This document shows, in pieces, positions 8,079 to 16,182 of a stretch of 64,000 nt of DNA. The position numbers and the translations under genes are program-made. Origin of the DNA: Arthrobacter sp. CAU 1506 (GTDB taxonomy: Bacteria; Actinomycetota; Actinomycetes; Actinomycetales; Micrococcaceae); assembly GCF_005047635.1 (NCBI RefSeq), contig NZ_SUKC01000001.1:543942-607941 (forward strand), in the 5' to 3' direction. How positions within the stretch are numbered: the first letter of the stretch is position 1; every line of letters begins with the position of its first letter. Below the pieces are notes generated by a model. That model ran no database searches, was not told the origin of the DNA, and was given only the letters and a program-made list of their open reading frames with translations.

Positions 8079-8423
8079 GTGACTGATCGCAGCGACGAGG
8101 CACTTCTCGACCGGGCCTTCATGGCTCTCGCGGATCCCGCCCGCCGCCGCATCATCGCCCGGCTCAGCCGCGGACCGGCAACGGTCAACGAACTGGCCGA
8201 GCCCTTCGAAATCACCAAGCAGGCGGTCTCGAAGCACATCCAGGTCCTCGAGCAGGCGGAACTGGTCACCCGCACCCGGGATGCCCAGCGCCGGCCCGTC
8301 CACCTGAACGCCGCACGGCTCGAAGCGCTCACAGCGTGGATCGACCAGTACAGACTGGCCCGCGAGGCACAGTACCGCGGACTGGATGCCGTGCTCAGCC
8401 AACTATCCAAGGACAAACCATGA
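8079..8423 (+). CDS. ArsR-type winged-helix regulator of an AHSA1 partner
   Basis: A DNA-binding repressor of about 114 residues with an ArsR-type winged helix ([44 protein letters not shown]). It lacks the metal-binding Cys pair of classical ArsR/SmtB proteins. It is of the type commonly paired with SRPBCC/AHSA1 proteins, and its stop overlaps the AHSA1 start by four bases. The frame allows TTG at 8070 or GTG at 8079. AAGGAAG at 8061 leaves only two bases before the TTG and eleven before the GTG, so I prefer GTG 8079. A palindrome at 8042-8057 is the likely operator. Confidence 0.88.
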   Translation: MTDRSDEALLDRAFMALADPARRRIIARLSRGPATVNELAEPFEITKQAVSKHIQVLEQAELVTRTRDAQRRPVHLNAARLEALTAWIDQYRLAREAQYRGLDAVLSQLSKDKP

Positions 8424-8905
8424 GCAATGCACTCAAAGTGACCGTCCCGGACGGCGTCCCGTTCATCGAGACCGAACGGGAATTCGACTATCCGGTTGCC
8501 GAGGTCTTCCGCGCCCACCAGGACCCCGAGTTGATCAAGCAGTGGCTGGGCCCGCGCGGCATGAAAATGGACATCGACCACTACGATTTCCGCTCCGGCG
8601 GCAGCTATAAATACCTGCACACCGGACCCGACGGCGTGCAGTACGCCTTCACCGGCGTCTTCCACACCGTGCGCGAGAACGAGTTCGCCGTGCAAACGTT
8701 CGAATTCGGCGGCTACCCGGATGTTGTCAGCATCGAGTTCATGACCTTCGAGGACCTCGGCAACGGGCGCTGCAAGCTGATCGGCCACTCGGTCTACCCC
8801 ACGCTCGAGGCACGCGACGGCATGGCCCAGTCCGGCATGGAAGGTGGCATGAGCGAGGGCTACGAGCGGCTGGACGAACTCCTGGCCGGCGTCCGGACGG
8901 CCTAA
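8420..8905 (+). CDS. SRPBCC/AHSA1 domain protein
   Basis: A 161-residue START-like (AHSA1/Aha1 C-terminal type) protein. It shows the usual opening (TEREFDYPVAEVFRAHQDPELIKQW), GPRGMKMDIDHYDFRSGG and a C-terminal helix (GMEGGMSEGYERLDELLA). These proteins have a helix-grip fold that binds a hydrophobic ligand in a cavity; no catalytic residues can be assigned. The ATG at 8420 overlaps the TGA of the ArsR-type gene, so the two are co-translated. A strong hairpin at 8945-8976 closes the operon. Confidence 0.88.
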   Translation: MSNALKVTVPDGVPFIETEREFDYPVAEVFRAHQDPELIKQWLGPRGMKMDIDHYDFRSGGSYKYLHTGPDGVQYAFTGVFHTVRENEFAVQTFEFGGYPDVVSIEFMTFEDLGNGRCKLIGHSVYPTLEARDGMAQSGMEGGMSEGYERLDELLAGVRTA

Positions 8906-8944
8906 GGCACAAGCGCAGGGACAGGCACAGGCACCAGCTCGGCG

Positions 8945-8976
8945 AAGGGGCCGGAGCCCGCTGGCTCCGGCCCCTT
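8945..8976 (+). terminator. Rho-independent-type terminator after AHSA1
   Basis: AAGGGGCCGGAGCC (8945-8958) and GGCTCCGGCCCCTT (8963-8976) form a perfect 14-bp stem with a CGCT loop, ending in TTCTC. It lies 40 bases after the AHSA1 stop. Confidence 0.8.
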
Positions 8977-9020
8977 CTCGCGCCGCGTCGGCACGCGATT
9001 TCGCCCCCTCCGTCTCACCC

Positions 9021-9200
9021 CCTCGCGCCGCCACACGCGTCCGGCCGCTTCCCAACCGTTGCACCCTCCGCCTCGCCCCCTCGCCCCCTCGCGCCGCCAC
9101 ACGAGTCCGGCCGCTTCTCAACCGATGCATCCTCCGCCCCCCTCCTCGCGCCGCCCCACATGCCGCCGGCCGCTTCCCAACCGTGGCGCCCCTTCCGCCT
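9021..9200. repeat. Intergenic direct repeats, three diverged copies
   Basis: CCTCGCGCCGCC, ACACG(C/A)GTCCGGCCGC and TTC(C/T)CAACCG(T/A)TGC-type blocks begin at 9021, 9087 and 9144 (spacings 66 and 57 bases). The third copy is the most diverged. They fill most of the 366-base gap 8906-9271, which otherwise holds only the terminator and the promoter zone of the next gene. Confidence 0.75.
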
Positions 9201-9271
9201 CCGAGCATTGGCGTCCCCGAGATTAGAAAGTATGCTGAGGATTCCCTGCACCCGACACGGAAGGTGGTCCC

Positions 9272-9760
9272 ATGGCCAACGATGACGAAGGACGCAAGGA
9301 AGTCGCCAAGATCCTGAAGGACGCGGACATCGGCGTCCTCACCACGGTCAATGCCAGCGGCCAGCTGTTCAGCCGCCCGTTGGCGCTGCAGAAAGCCGAG
9401 TTCGACGGCGACCTGTGGTTCGTGACGCAGGACCCCTCGCCCAAAGCCGACGAAATACGCGGCAATCCCCACGTCAATGTCTCGGTCAGCGGATCGGACG
9501 GCTACCTGTCCATCTCGGGCACGGCCCAGATCGTCCGCGACCAAGCGAAAATCGACGACCTCTGGGGCCCCACGATGGAACCGTGGTTTGAGCACGGCAA
9601 GGACGACCCCAAGGTGACGTTGATTCACGTCGAGTCGCACACAGCCGAATACTGGAGGCCGGACTCCCCCAAGGTAGTCACGCTGTTCAAGCTGGCCAAG
9701 GGGATGGTCACCGGCAAGAAAGCTGACGACGTCGGCAAGAACGACGTCGTGGACCTTTAG
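9272..9760 (+). CDS. Pyridoxamine 5'-phosphate oxidase-like (general stress FMN-binding) protein
   Basis: A 162-residue split-barrel flavin-binding protein of the general stress protein 26 type. Visible features are ILKDADIGVLTTVNASGQLFSRPL (first barrel strands and flavin phosphate contact), LWFVTQDPSPKADEIRGNPHVNVSV and YLSISGTAQIVRDQAKIDDLWGP. Typical full-length PdxH features are absent, so it is not the vitamin B6 enzyme; members bind FMN or related cofactors and are linked to stress. ATG 9272 is preceded by GGAAGGTGG. The gene is monocistronic, with a perfect-stem terminator right after it. Confidence 0.85.
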   Translation: MANDDEGRKEVAKILKDADIGVLTTVNASGQLFSRPLALQKAEFDGDLWFVTQDPSPKADEIRGNPHVNVSVSGSDGYLSISGTAQIVRDQAKIDDLWGPTMEPWFEHGKDDPKVTLIHVESHTAEYWRPDSPKVVTLFKLAKGMVTGKKADDVGKNDVVDL

Positions 9761-9763
9761 CGG

Positions 9764-9805
9764 GTCCGGCGCACGGGACAAGTCTCCTGGCCCCGTGCGC
9801 CGGAC
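9764..9805. terminator. Perfect 14-bp stem terminator
   Basis: GTCCGGCGCACGGG (9764-9777) pairs fully with CCCGTGCGCCGGAC (9792-9805) across a 14-base loop. It starts four bases after the stop codon at 9760. Confidence 0.8.
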
Positions 9806-9847
9806 TCGCTTCATACTGAGGCATCCGCCGATCCCGTCAGGAGGACA

Positions 9848-10291
9848 ATGAACCGCTTGGGTCGGAGCTTGAAGAGGTTCGCCATGTTGGCCGCTCTCCT
9901 GCTGCTCGCGACCGGCTGCAGCAGCGGGCTGGCCGATCCGTTGGGACAGTCCGCCAAGGAGGCTTCGGCAGCGGTGGGGTCGGCGGCCATGGTGCTGCGG
10001 CTGGAAACCGAGGACAAGGCCACTGACGCGCTTTCGGAGACCACCCTCGGGGACATGGTGGACCAGAGCACGGCGGCTTACCAAAGCGCCGCCGAGCTGA
10101 CTCCGAAGACCGCCGACGATCTGGCGCTGCAGCAGAACATCCTGCAGACCCTGGACCGGGCGCTGCGAAGCCTGCACAGCGCCCAGTTGGCGCAGGCGAG
10201 CGGGGACGCGTCGGCTGTCCAAGCGGTTGTGGTCAGGTTGCAGGCGCAGGCTGCCGAGCTGGCAGAACTGGGCAAGGAGCTCAAGCCGTGA
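9848..10291 (+). CDS. Putative lipoprotein, first gene of the NRAMP unit
   Basis: A 147-residue protein with a lipoprotein signal: basic start (NRLGRSLKRF), hydrophobic core and lipobox LLATGC with Cys at about residue 24. The mature part is predicted all-helical and rich in Ala, Gln and Leu (LQQNILQTLDRALRSLHSAQ, QAVVVRLQAQAAELAELGKE), so it may form a coiled-coil bundle. No family is recognised. The stop overlaps the GTG of the transporter gene by four bases, which suggests it works with that transporter at the outer face of the membrane. CAGGAGGA precedes ATG 9848. Confidence 0.75.
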   Translation: MNRLGRSLKRFAMLAALLLLATGCSSGLADPLGQSAKEASAAVGSAAMVLRLETEDKATDALSETTLGDMVDQSTAAYQSAAELTPKTADDLALQQNILQTLDRALRSLHSAQLAQASGDASAVQAVVVRLQAQAAELAELGKELKP

Positions 10292-11574
10292 GCGGCAAGG
10301 GATCCGGCTCACTAGCTGACCAGGCCACCGGCAAGTCGTCCGCCAACCTGAGCATCCTCGGGGTGGCGCTGGGCATCCTGACCGCCATTGGCGGATTTGT
10401 GGACATCGGCGATCTGGTGACCAACGCCGTCGTCGGGTCCCGCTTTGGGCTCAGCCTGGTCTGGGTGACGGTGTTGGGCGTGGTGGGCATCTGCATTTTC
10501 GCGCAGATCTCCGGCCGGGTGGCGGCGGTGAGCGGGCGGGCCACCTTCGAGATCATCCGCGAGCGATTGGGGCCGCGGGCGTCCCTGCTCAACCTGCTGG
10601 CGTCGTTCTTCATTAACCTGATGACGCTCACAGCGGAGGTCGGCGGCGTTGCCTTGGCACTGCAACTGGCCAGCAGCGTGCACTACCTGGCGTGGGTGCC
10701 GGTGGCCGGTTTTGCCGTCTGGCTGGTGGTGTGGCGAGTGAAGTTCAAGATCCTGGAGAACGTGACGGGCCTGCTGGGCCTGACGCTGATTGTGTTCGCG
10801 GTGTGCCTGTTCCTGCTGAACCCGGACTGGAACCACTTGTTTAACCAGGCCACGCGGCCGGCGGTTCCGGAAGGCGAGGCACCGGCCACGTACTGGTACT
10901 ACGCCGTGGCACTGTTCGGCGCCGCGATGACGCCGTACGAGGTGTTCTTCTTCTCCTCCGGCGCGGTGGAGGAGAAGTGGACGGTGAAGGACCTGTCGCA
11001 GTCCAGGCTGAACGTGCTGGTGGGCTTCCCGCTGGGCGGGTTCTTGTCCGTCGCCATCGCCGCGTGCGCCGCCGTCGTGCTGTTGCCGGCCGGAATCGGC
11101 GTCACCTCGCTGTCCCAGGTGGTGCTGCCGGTGGCCGAGGCTGGCGGCAAACTGGCGCTGGCGTTCGTGATCGTGGGCGTGCTGGCGGCGACCTTCGGCG
11201 CGGCGCTGGAAACCACACTCTCCAGCGGCTATACGCTCTCGCAGTTCTTCGGCTGGTCCTGGGGAAAGTTCCGGCGTCCGGTCCGCGCGGCGCGGTTCCA
11301 CCTGGTGATGATCCTGTGCCTGCTGGTGGGCATGGGCGTGCTGGCCACCGGGGTGGACCCGATCAAAGTCACCGAGTACTCCGTGGTGTTCTCGGCGGTC
11401 GCGCTGCCGCTGACCTACATCCCCATCCTGATCGTGGCCAACGACCCCGACTACATGGGCCGGCATGTCAACGGGCGGCTGCTGAACTTCACCGCCCTCG
11501 TCTTCATGGTCATCATCTTGTTGGCCGCCCTTGCCGCCATTCCGCTGATGCTGCTGTCAGGAGCGGGAGCATGA
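10288..11574 (+). CDS. Divergent NRAMP-family transporter
   Basis: A 428-residue membrane protein with about 11 helices and an NRAMP-like layout. TM1 contains AIGGFVDIGDLVTNAVVGSR where canonical NRAMP has DPGN. TM6 has FGAAMTPYEVFFFSSGAV where canonical proteins have the metal-binding Ala/Met-Met-Pro-His. Thus the TM1 Asp-Pro-Gly-Asn and the TM6 His are changed (DIGD; TPYE). Such changes are known in NRAMP relatives that carry Mg2+ or other ions instead of Mn2+/Fe2+, so the substrate should not be assumed. GTG start inside the lipoprotein stop; ATGA overlap with the next gene. The four-gene unit lipoprotein/transporter/two PRC-barrel-like proteins suggests a regulated ion transporter. Confidence 0.85.
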   Translation: MSGKGSGSLADQATGKSSANLSILGVALGILTAIGGFVDIGDLVTNAVVGSRFGLSLVWVTVLGVVGICIFAQISGRVAAVSGRATFEIIRERLGPRASLLNLLASFFINLMTLTAEVGGVALALQLASSVHYLAWVPVAGFAVWLVVWRVKFKILENVTGLLGLTLIVFAVCLFLLNPDWNHLFNQATRPAVPEGEAPATYWYYAVALFGAAMTPYEVFFFSSGAVEEKWTVKDLSQSRLNVLVGFPLGGFLSVAIAACAAVVLLPAGIGVTSLSQVVLPVAEAGGKLALAFVIVGVLAATFGAALETTLSSGYTLSQFFGWSWGKFRRPVRAARFHLVMILCLLVGMGVLATGVDPIKVTEYSVVFSAVALPLTYIPILIVANDPDYMGRHVNGRLLNFTALVFMVIILLAALAAIPLMLLSGAGA

Positions 11575-11945
11575 CTTCGGCCGGCAAGATGTTCGACGCC
11601 GTCATGCACCTGCTGGACCGGCAGGTTCTGGACGTGGACAAGATGCCGGTGACCGTGGTGGACGACGTTGAACTTTCCGACATCCCGTCCGGCCGCATTC
11701 CGCCGGGCACTCCCGCGCCGGTGATCACCAACCTGCTGGCCGGCTCGGTGCTGGGTACGCGCATGTTCGGCGGCCGTCCGCCGTCCTCCCGGCTGAACCG
11801 GATCCGCTGGCGGCACGTCGCGGAGTTGGGCACCGCGCTGCGCCTGAACATCCGCGGCGATCAACTGGATGTGCTCTGGACCGAACGCTGGGTGCGGAAT
11901 CGGATCATTGGCCGGATTCCGGGAGGGCGCCATGATCCTGAGTGA
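11571..11945 (+). CDS. PRC-barrel-like cytosolic protein 1
   Basis: A 124-residue soluble protein (VMHLLDRQVLDVDKMPVTVVDDVELSDIP...) with the pattern of a PRC-barrel: a short beta-rich domain beginning with a LLDRQVLD-type strand and a VDDVEL turn. The C-terminal half (LRLNIRGDQLDVLWTERWVRNRIIGRIPGG) is amphipathic. It begins in the ATGA overlap with the transporter and overlaps the next gene by 14 bases. PRC-barrels also occur as cytosolic parts of some MgtE-type magnesium systems in actinobacteria, which fits an ion transport role here; this is inference. Confidence 0.65.
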   Translation: MTSAGKMFDAVMHLLDRQVLDVDKMPVTVVDDVELSDIPSGRIPPGTPAPVITNLLAGSVLGTRMFGGRPPSSRLNRIRWRHVAELGTALRLNIRGDQLDVLWTERWVRNRIIGRIPGGRHDPE

Positions 11946-12270
11946 CCTGCTGACCGCGAAGGTGTTCGACGACGCCGGCGTCCGGCTGGGTCGGGTGATT
12001 GACGGCAGATTCGCGCTGGACGGACGGCCGGAAGCGGAGGCTTCGCTGGCGCAGGCCCGGCTGGTGGGCCTGTTGGTCAGCCCCCATTCGCGTGGCTCCT
12101 ACCTGGGCTACGAACGGCGGGACCTCAACGCGCCTTGGCCCATCGCGAAGCTGGAGCGATGGCGGCATCGCGGGTCGTTCCTGGTGCTGTGGGAGGACCT
12201 GCACAGCATTGACGACGACGGCGTGCACCTCCGTGCGGGATTCACCCGCCACGACATCCGGCTGGGTTAG
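11932..12270 (+). CDS. PRC-barrel-like cytosolic protein 2
   Basis: A 112-residue protein starting ILSDLLTAKVFDDAGVRLGRVIDGRFAL, a clear PRC-barrel opening (conserved V-x-D-x-x-G-x-x-L/V-G-x-V). The remainder (ARLVGLLVSPHSRGSYLGYERRD, LWEDLHSIDDDGVHL) completes a small beta barrel. The start is ATG 11932 with GGGAGGG seven bases upstream; it overlaps the preceding gene by 14 bases. It is the last gene of the transporter unit; the sequence after it consists of repeats. Confidence 0.72.
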   Translation: MILSDLLTAKVFDDAGVRLGRVIDGRFALDGRPEAEASLAQARLVGLLVSPHSRGSYLGYERRDLNAPWPIAKLERWRHRGSFLVLWEDLHSIDDDGVHLRAGFTRHDIRLG

Positions 12271-12480
12271 GCCGCCTCCGGTGGTCGACCACGCGAGCGC
12301 CAGGACCTCCGGTGGTCGACCACGCGAGCATCCGGTGGTCGACCACGCGAGCGCCAGCGAGCACGCGGAGACCAGATGCGCTCGCGGCGGCATCTCGAGC
12401 GGCCGGATCTCCACGCGGCCGCAAGCGGCCTTGGTCGATCGCCGAAGGCCTTGGTCGATCACTGGCGCCACGCGGAGAGT
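12271..12480. repeat. GGTCGACC-centred intergenic repeats
   Basis: GGTGGTCGACCACGCGAGC occurs three times (12280, 12311 and 12334); its core GTGGTCGACCAC is a perfect palindrome. After the third copy come GCCAGCGAGCACGCGGAGACC and, at 12427 and 12447, two copies of GGCCTTGGTCGATC. The pattern resembles the short GGTCGA...GAGACC intergenic repeats seen in other actinobacteria. Nothing coding was found in the 300 bases 12271-12570; the promoter of the GGDEF/EAL gene should lie at its right end. Confidence 0.8.
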
Positions 12481-12570
12481 CAGCGCGGATCGCATGTGTG
12501 TCGCAGCTACCATTGGTGAAACGAAAACATCAGACGGCTGAAGTGGGGGAACGGGCATGCCGGCAGCATC

Positions 12571-14886
12571 ATGACGGCCGCGAAAGCGGCGGCCGCATTG
12601 TCGTGGGCTGCTATCGCCGGTATTTCGGCTGCGGGACTGCTGGTACTAGCGCAGGTTGTTACCGCCTCACTCGTCTCGCCGCCGCGCCTGGGACTGGTGT
12701 CGGTTATTTCCGTGCTGGTCCTGGTCCTGGCCTGGCACCTGCGCGTGGATACGCCACTGATGCGGCGCCAGACCACCGCGGCGATGACCGCCATGGTCAT
12801 TGTCTGCAACGACCTCACCGCCCCGCTGCACCACACGGTCGCGGTAGTGGGTGTCGGGCTGCTCGCCACCCGGGTGGTGTTCCGGCGTTTCCGCTGGGCC
12901 GACCTGTACTGGTTCATCAGCCGCCTGCTCGCCGCCGCCATCCTGGTGGCGGTCTTCCAGAATGCCCAAGCGGCCGGCTTCATCTGGCCGGTCTCCTTGC
13001 TGGCTGCTTGGCTGGCCTTCTTCCTCACGGCGATTGCGGTCGAGGGAGCCTTCGCCACGTCGTCGAAACGGCGCAGCACGTTCCGCAACGGCATCGGCTG
13101 GCCGTCGGCGCTCGGCACGCTGGTCATCAACCTTGTACTGTGCGTGGCCGGGCAGCATGCCGCGCAGCAGTTCCACCGCGACGGCGTCCAGGCGTTCTTC
13201 CTGGTCTTCGCTTCTGTCCTGGCGCTGGCGGTCACCGGCTGGCTGCGCAACCGCGACCTGCGCCGCCGACTCACCGGCTTGGTGGACGCCTCGCTGGAGT
13301 TACCGTGGAACCCGGATGGGCTGGACAAGACCCTGCTCGCCGCCGCCAGCGCCTCGGTGCGCGCTGACAAAGTGGCCCTGCAGTCCGAGGCTCCGATGGA
13401 CAAGGAGATCGGCGTCCGGATGCGCCGCTGGGACGACGGCGACAAGTACCTGGTGGCCTCCCGGAACGGCGGGGCCCAGTTCACCGAAGAAGACGAACAG
13501 GTCCTCGACGCCCTGGCGCACGTAGGCAGCATCATGGTCCGCCACGATGAGCTGGTGCACGAGCTGCGGCTGCAGGCGGACACGGATGCGCTGACCGGGC
13601 TGGGAAACCGCCGCACGCTCTGGCACCGGCTGGCCGAGATCAATACCGGCCGCCGCCCCGGCGAGGCCATCGCCGTCGTCTATCTCGATCTGGACGAGTT
13701 CAAGTCCGTCAACGACCAGCACGGCCACGACGTCGGCGACCTGCTGCTGACCGCCACCGCGCAGCGCATCCGCTCGGAAATCCGTCAGGAGGACGTGGCC
13801 GCGCGCATCGGCGGCGATGAATTCGTCGTCGTGCTCCGCGACGTGGGCACCGAGGCGGACGCCCGCGCCGCCGCGGAGCGCATTGCGGCCGCGATCGCCC
13901 GGCCACTCCCCGCCCGCGGCAGCACGCTGCAGGTCCAGGCCAGCCTCGGCGTGGCCTACTCCGGCAGTCCGGCGAAGGACATCGAGGAGTTGCTGCGCAG
14001 CGCCGATGCCTGCATGTACGGTGCCAAGCGGCTGCAGCAGCGGCTGCGCGAGTCCGAGCGCGCGGGGTCCGGTTTCGAAACCAGCCTGGCCGCAGCAGTG
14101 GAGCGCGGCATCCGCCGGCACCGACTGCGGGTGGCGCTGCAGCCGATCATTGCACTGGATCTGGATGCGATCGTGGGCTTTGAGACGCTGGCGCGCTACG
14201 AAGACGAGGAACTGGGCAACATTCCGGCGGACCAGCTGGTGGAGGAGGCGAACCGGCTGGGCCTGCTCAACGAGCTGACCATCCAGGTGATCGACGGCGC
14301 GGCCGCTGCGATGGCCCGGGTATGCGAGATCAGCGACCTCCGCTCCATCTCCGTCAACGTGGAATTGGGCCAGCTCGTCCCCGGCTCTACCGTGGTGGAC
14401 CGGCTGCGCCGGATGCGGGCCGAAGGGCCAGACCTGAATATCATCATCGAGCTGACCGAAAACTCCCTGGACACCATGACCGAGGAGTGCCGGATCATGC
14501 TGGCGCAGCTGCGCAGCGAGGGCTTCAGGATCGCCGTGGACGACTTCGGCTCCGGGTACTCGTCGATGAACTCGCTGACCGAGTTTGCCTTCGACATCGT
14601 CAAGGTGGACCGAGCCCTGGTCAGCGGCGACGATGGCAGCGCCCGGAACATCGTGGTGAGCCACCTGATCGCCATGTTTACGGCGCTGAAGGCGGATGTG
14701 GTGATTGAAGGCATCGAGACGGCGGAGGCCGTGGAGTGGCTGGCCGGCTGCCCGGACCTGAACGTACAGGGCTTCTACTTCGGCCGTCCCATGTGGCCGG
14801 ATGAGCTCATCGCCCGCTTGGAAACGTCCGGCAAGGCTGCGCGTCCGGAGTCGGTCAGGCAGTCCCACCCCGCCATGGTTGACTAA
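12571..14886 (+). CDS. Membrane-bound GGDEF/EAL c-di-GMP enzyme
   Basis: A 771-residue protein expected to make or break cyclic di-GMP. Residues 1-225 carry about seven hydrophobic helices (membrane sensor), then a short GAF-like segment (about 235-330). The GGDEF domain (about 340-500) has DALTGLGNRRTL, VVYLDLDEFKSVND and an intact RIGGDEFV loop. The EAL domain (about 510-755) has ETLAR in place of EALxR, yet keeps the Asn of SVNVE, IELTEN, VDDFGSGYSS, the Lys of VKVD and EGIET, which bind metal and substrate. Both activities are therefore possible. ATG 12571 is the only reasonable start, although the purine-rich GTGGGGGAA lies about 20 bases away. The stop codon is inside a 56-bp tandem repeat. 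Confidence 0.92.
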   Translation: MTAAKAAAALSWAAIAGISAAGLLVLAQVVTASLVSPPRLGLVSVISVLVLVLAWHLRVDTPLMRRQTTAAMTAMVIVCNDLTAPLHHTVAVVGVGLLATRVVFRRFRWADLYWFISRLLAAAILVAVFQNAQAAGFIWPVSLLAAWLAFFLTAIAVEGAFATSSKRRSTFRNGIGWPSALGTLVINLVLCVAGQHAAQQFHRDGVQAFFLVFASVLALAVTGWLRNRDLRRRLTGLVDASLELPWNPDGLDKTLLAAASASVRADKVALQSEAPMDKEIGVRMRRWDDGDKYLVASRNGGAQFTEEDEQVLDALAHVGSIMVRHDELVHELRLQADTDALTGLGNRRTLWHRLAEINTGRRPGEAIAVVYLDLDEFKSVNDQHGHDVGDLLLTATAQRIRSEIRQEDVAARIGGDEFVVVLRDVGTEADARAAAERIAAAIARPLPARGSTLQVQASLGVAYSGSPAKDIEELLRSADACMYGAKRLQQRLRESERAGSGFETSLAAAVERGIRRHRLRVALQPIIALDLDAIVGFETLARYEDEELGNIPADQLVEEANRLGLLNELTIQVIDGAAAAMARVCEISDLRSISVNVELGQLVPGSTVVDRLRRMRAEGPDLNIIIELTENSLDTMTEECRIMLAQLRSEGFRIAVDDFGSGYSSMNSLTEFAFDIVKVDRALVSGDDGSARNIVVSHLIAMFTALKADVVIEGIETAEAVEWLAGCPDLNVQGFYFGRPMWPDELIARLETSGKAARPESVRQSHPAMVD

Positions 14887-15025
14887 CGACGGCGGAGCTC
14901 GGCTCAGTCGGCTGGCGTCTCCATCCCGCCATGGTTGACTGACGACGGCGGGGCTCGGCTCAGCCGGCTGGCGTGTCCATCCCGCCGTGTCGACCGACGA
15001 CGGCGGAGCCCGGCTCAGCTCGCCG
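14871..15025. repeat. 56-bp tandem repeat covering two convergent gene ends
   Basis: Units start CGCCATGGTTGACT at 14871 and 14927 and CGCCGTGTCGACCG at 14983 (period 56), each followed by ACGACGGCGG(A/G)GC and CGGCTCAG. The first copy includes the final codons and TAA of the GGDEF/EAL gene. The last copy runs into the stop codon of the convergent DUF1801 gene. Confidence 0.9.
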
Positions 15026-15395
15026 CTTGCTTGACGAGTTCGGCGATCCTGGCTTCCCCGGCTTCGCTGAGCTGCGACAGCGCGTACGACGTCGGCCACA
15101 TCCCGTCATTCTCATCGAGGTTCGCGTCCTCGTTGAAGCCGAAGGTCGAGTAGCGCACTTTGTCCCCCTGCCCGCTGCGGAAGAAACACACGACTTTCCC
15201 GGACTTGGCGTAGGCGGGCTGGCCGTACCACAGCTTAGGCAGCAGCTCCGGCGCTGCAGTGGTCACGATCTTGTGCAGCCGCTCCGCCATGTCGCGGTCC
15301 GGCATCGGCATCTCCGCGATCTTTGACAGCACTGCGGCCTCGTCGGCGGCTGCCTTTTGCTTCTGTTTCTCGGTGGCTTTGGATTCAGCTGCCAT
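15015..15395 (-). CDS. DUF1801-type (YdhG-like) small protein
   Basis: A 126-residue protein with a Lys/Ala-rich N-terminal tail ([18 protein letters not shown]) and the DUF1801 fold signature: [26 protein letters not shown] followed by [17 protein letters not shown]. Members are small alpha/beta proteins of unknown biochemical role. I placed the start at ATG 15395, seven bases after GAGGAG, not at the GTG one codon upstream. Its 3' end lies within the 56-bp repeat shared with the convergent GGDEF/EAL gene. The gene for IPP isomerase lies upstream on the same strand with a 43-base gap. Confidence 0.82.
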   Translation of the reverse strand: MAAESKATEKQKQKAAADEAAVLSKIAEMPMPDRDMAERLHKIVTTAAPELLPKLWYGQPAYAKSGKVVCFFRSGQGDKVRYSTFGFNEDANLDENDGMWPTSYALSQLSEAGEARIAELVKQAAS

Positions 15396-15438
15396 CACAC
15401 GGCTCCTCTAGTGGCTGGTGGTTTCTCCGACAACGAAG

Positions 15439-15969
15439 CTACTGCAACTGCTCCAAGGCCTGTAGTTGCAGCACGATCCATGGGCTGAACGCCCAAGGGG
15501 CAGCGGTGGCGGCTGTCTGCAGGTCCGACGGCAGCACCCAGCGGTACTCGGCCACTTCGTCATCCCTCGGGTCGGGTTCCCCTACTGCCAGCGCGGTGTA
15601 GACCGGGCAGAACTCGTTCTCGACCACTCCGGAAGCGTCCACAGCCCGGTAGCGGAAGTCGGGCAACACCAGCTTCAGGTCCTCGAGTTCCAGCCCCAGC
15701 TCATAGCGCACGCGGCGCCTCACGGCGTCGGCCATCTCCTCCCCCGGCGCCGGATGCCCGCAGGCGGAATTGGTCCAGACGCCCGGCCAGGTTAATTTGT
15801 TCAACGCGCGCCGGGTGACCAACACGCGGCCTTCGGCGTCGGAAATGTGGCAGGAGAACGCCAAGTGCAGTGGCGTCTCGCCTGTGTGGATTGCGGCCTT
15901 GTCGGCCACGCCGGACGGCTTCAGCTTCTCGTCCAGCAGCACTACCTGTTCGGTTTCCTGTGCCGTCAT
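15439..15969 (-). CDS. idi: Isopentenyl-diphosphate delta-isomerase, type I
   Basis: A 176-residue Nudix-fold enzyme that interconverts IPP and DMAPP. Visible marks: LHLAFSCHISDAEGRVLVTRRAL (metal-binding His and strand), TWPGVWTNSACGHPAPGEE with the catalytic Cys in TNSACGHP, the helix AVRRRVRYELGL, and ENEFCPVY with the catalytic Glu region. All expected residues are present and the length is usual. It supplies the five-carbon units used by crtE and the C50-forming crtEb, whose operon lies about 41 kb away in this window. ATG 15969 is preceded by GGCGGGCGACG, a modest ribosome site. Confidence 0.95.
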   Translation of the reverse strand: MTAQETEQVVLLDEKLKPSGVADKAAIHTGETPLHLAFSCHISDAEGRVLVTRRALNKLTWPGVWTNSACGHPAPGEEMADAVRRRVRYELGLELEDLKLVLPDFRYRAVDASGVVENEFCPVYTALAVGEPDPRDDEVAEYRWVLPSDLQTAATAAPWAFSPWIVLQLQALEQLQ

Positions 15970-16182
15970 CGTCGCCCGCCGGATCCGGGCCGCTGCCCCA
16001 AGCGCGCACAGCGGTCATTCGTCGTCATGTCCCCCATCGTACGGGGGCTACGAACGGACCCGAAGTCGGTGGACCGCCTCCAGCCGCACCTGAAGTACTT
16101 CCACCGCAACATCGTGCCGACGGACGCTGGCTCTCGAAGCTTCACCGAGGTGCATCGTTCAGATCAGTCCACCCCGTTAAGT

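Noticed and set aside
10312..11466. 384-codon minus-strand frame opposite the NRAMP gene
   Set aside because: Its composition (His, Gln, Arg) is that of an antisense shadow; the plus strand encodes a clear membrane protein with correct overlaps on both sides.
12280..12352. Three spaced identical units that could suggest a CRISPR array
   Set aside because: The spacers are 4-12 bases, unequal and partly repeated, and no cas genes are present. The units fit palindromic intergenic repeats.
15970..16182. Possible remnant gene between idi and the HxlR gene
   Set aside because: A plus-strand frame runs through this region, but its translation shows no recognisable domain and continues as the antisense of the HxlR gene.
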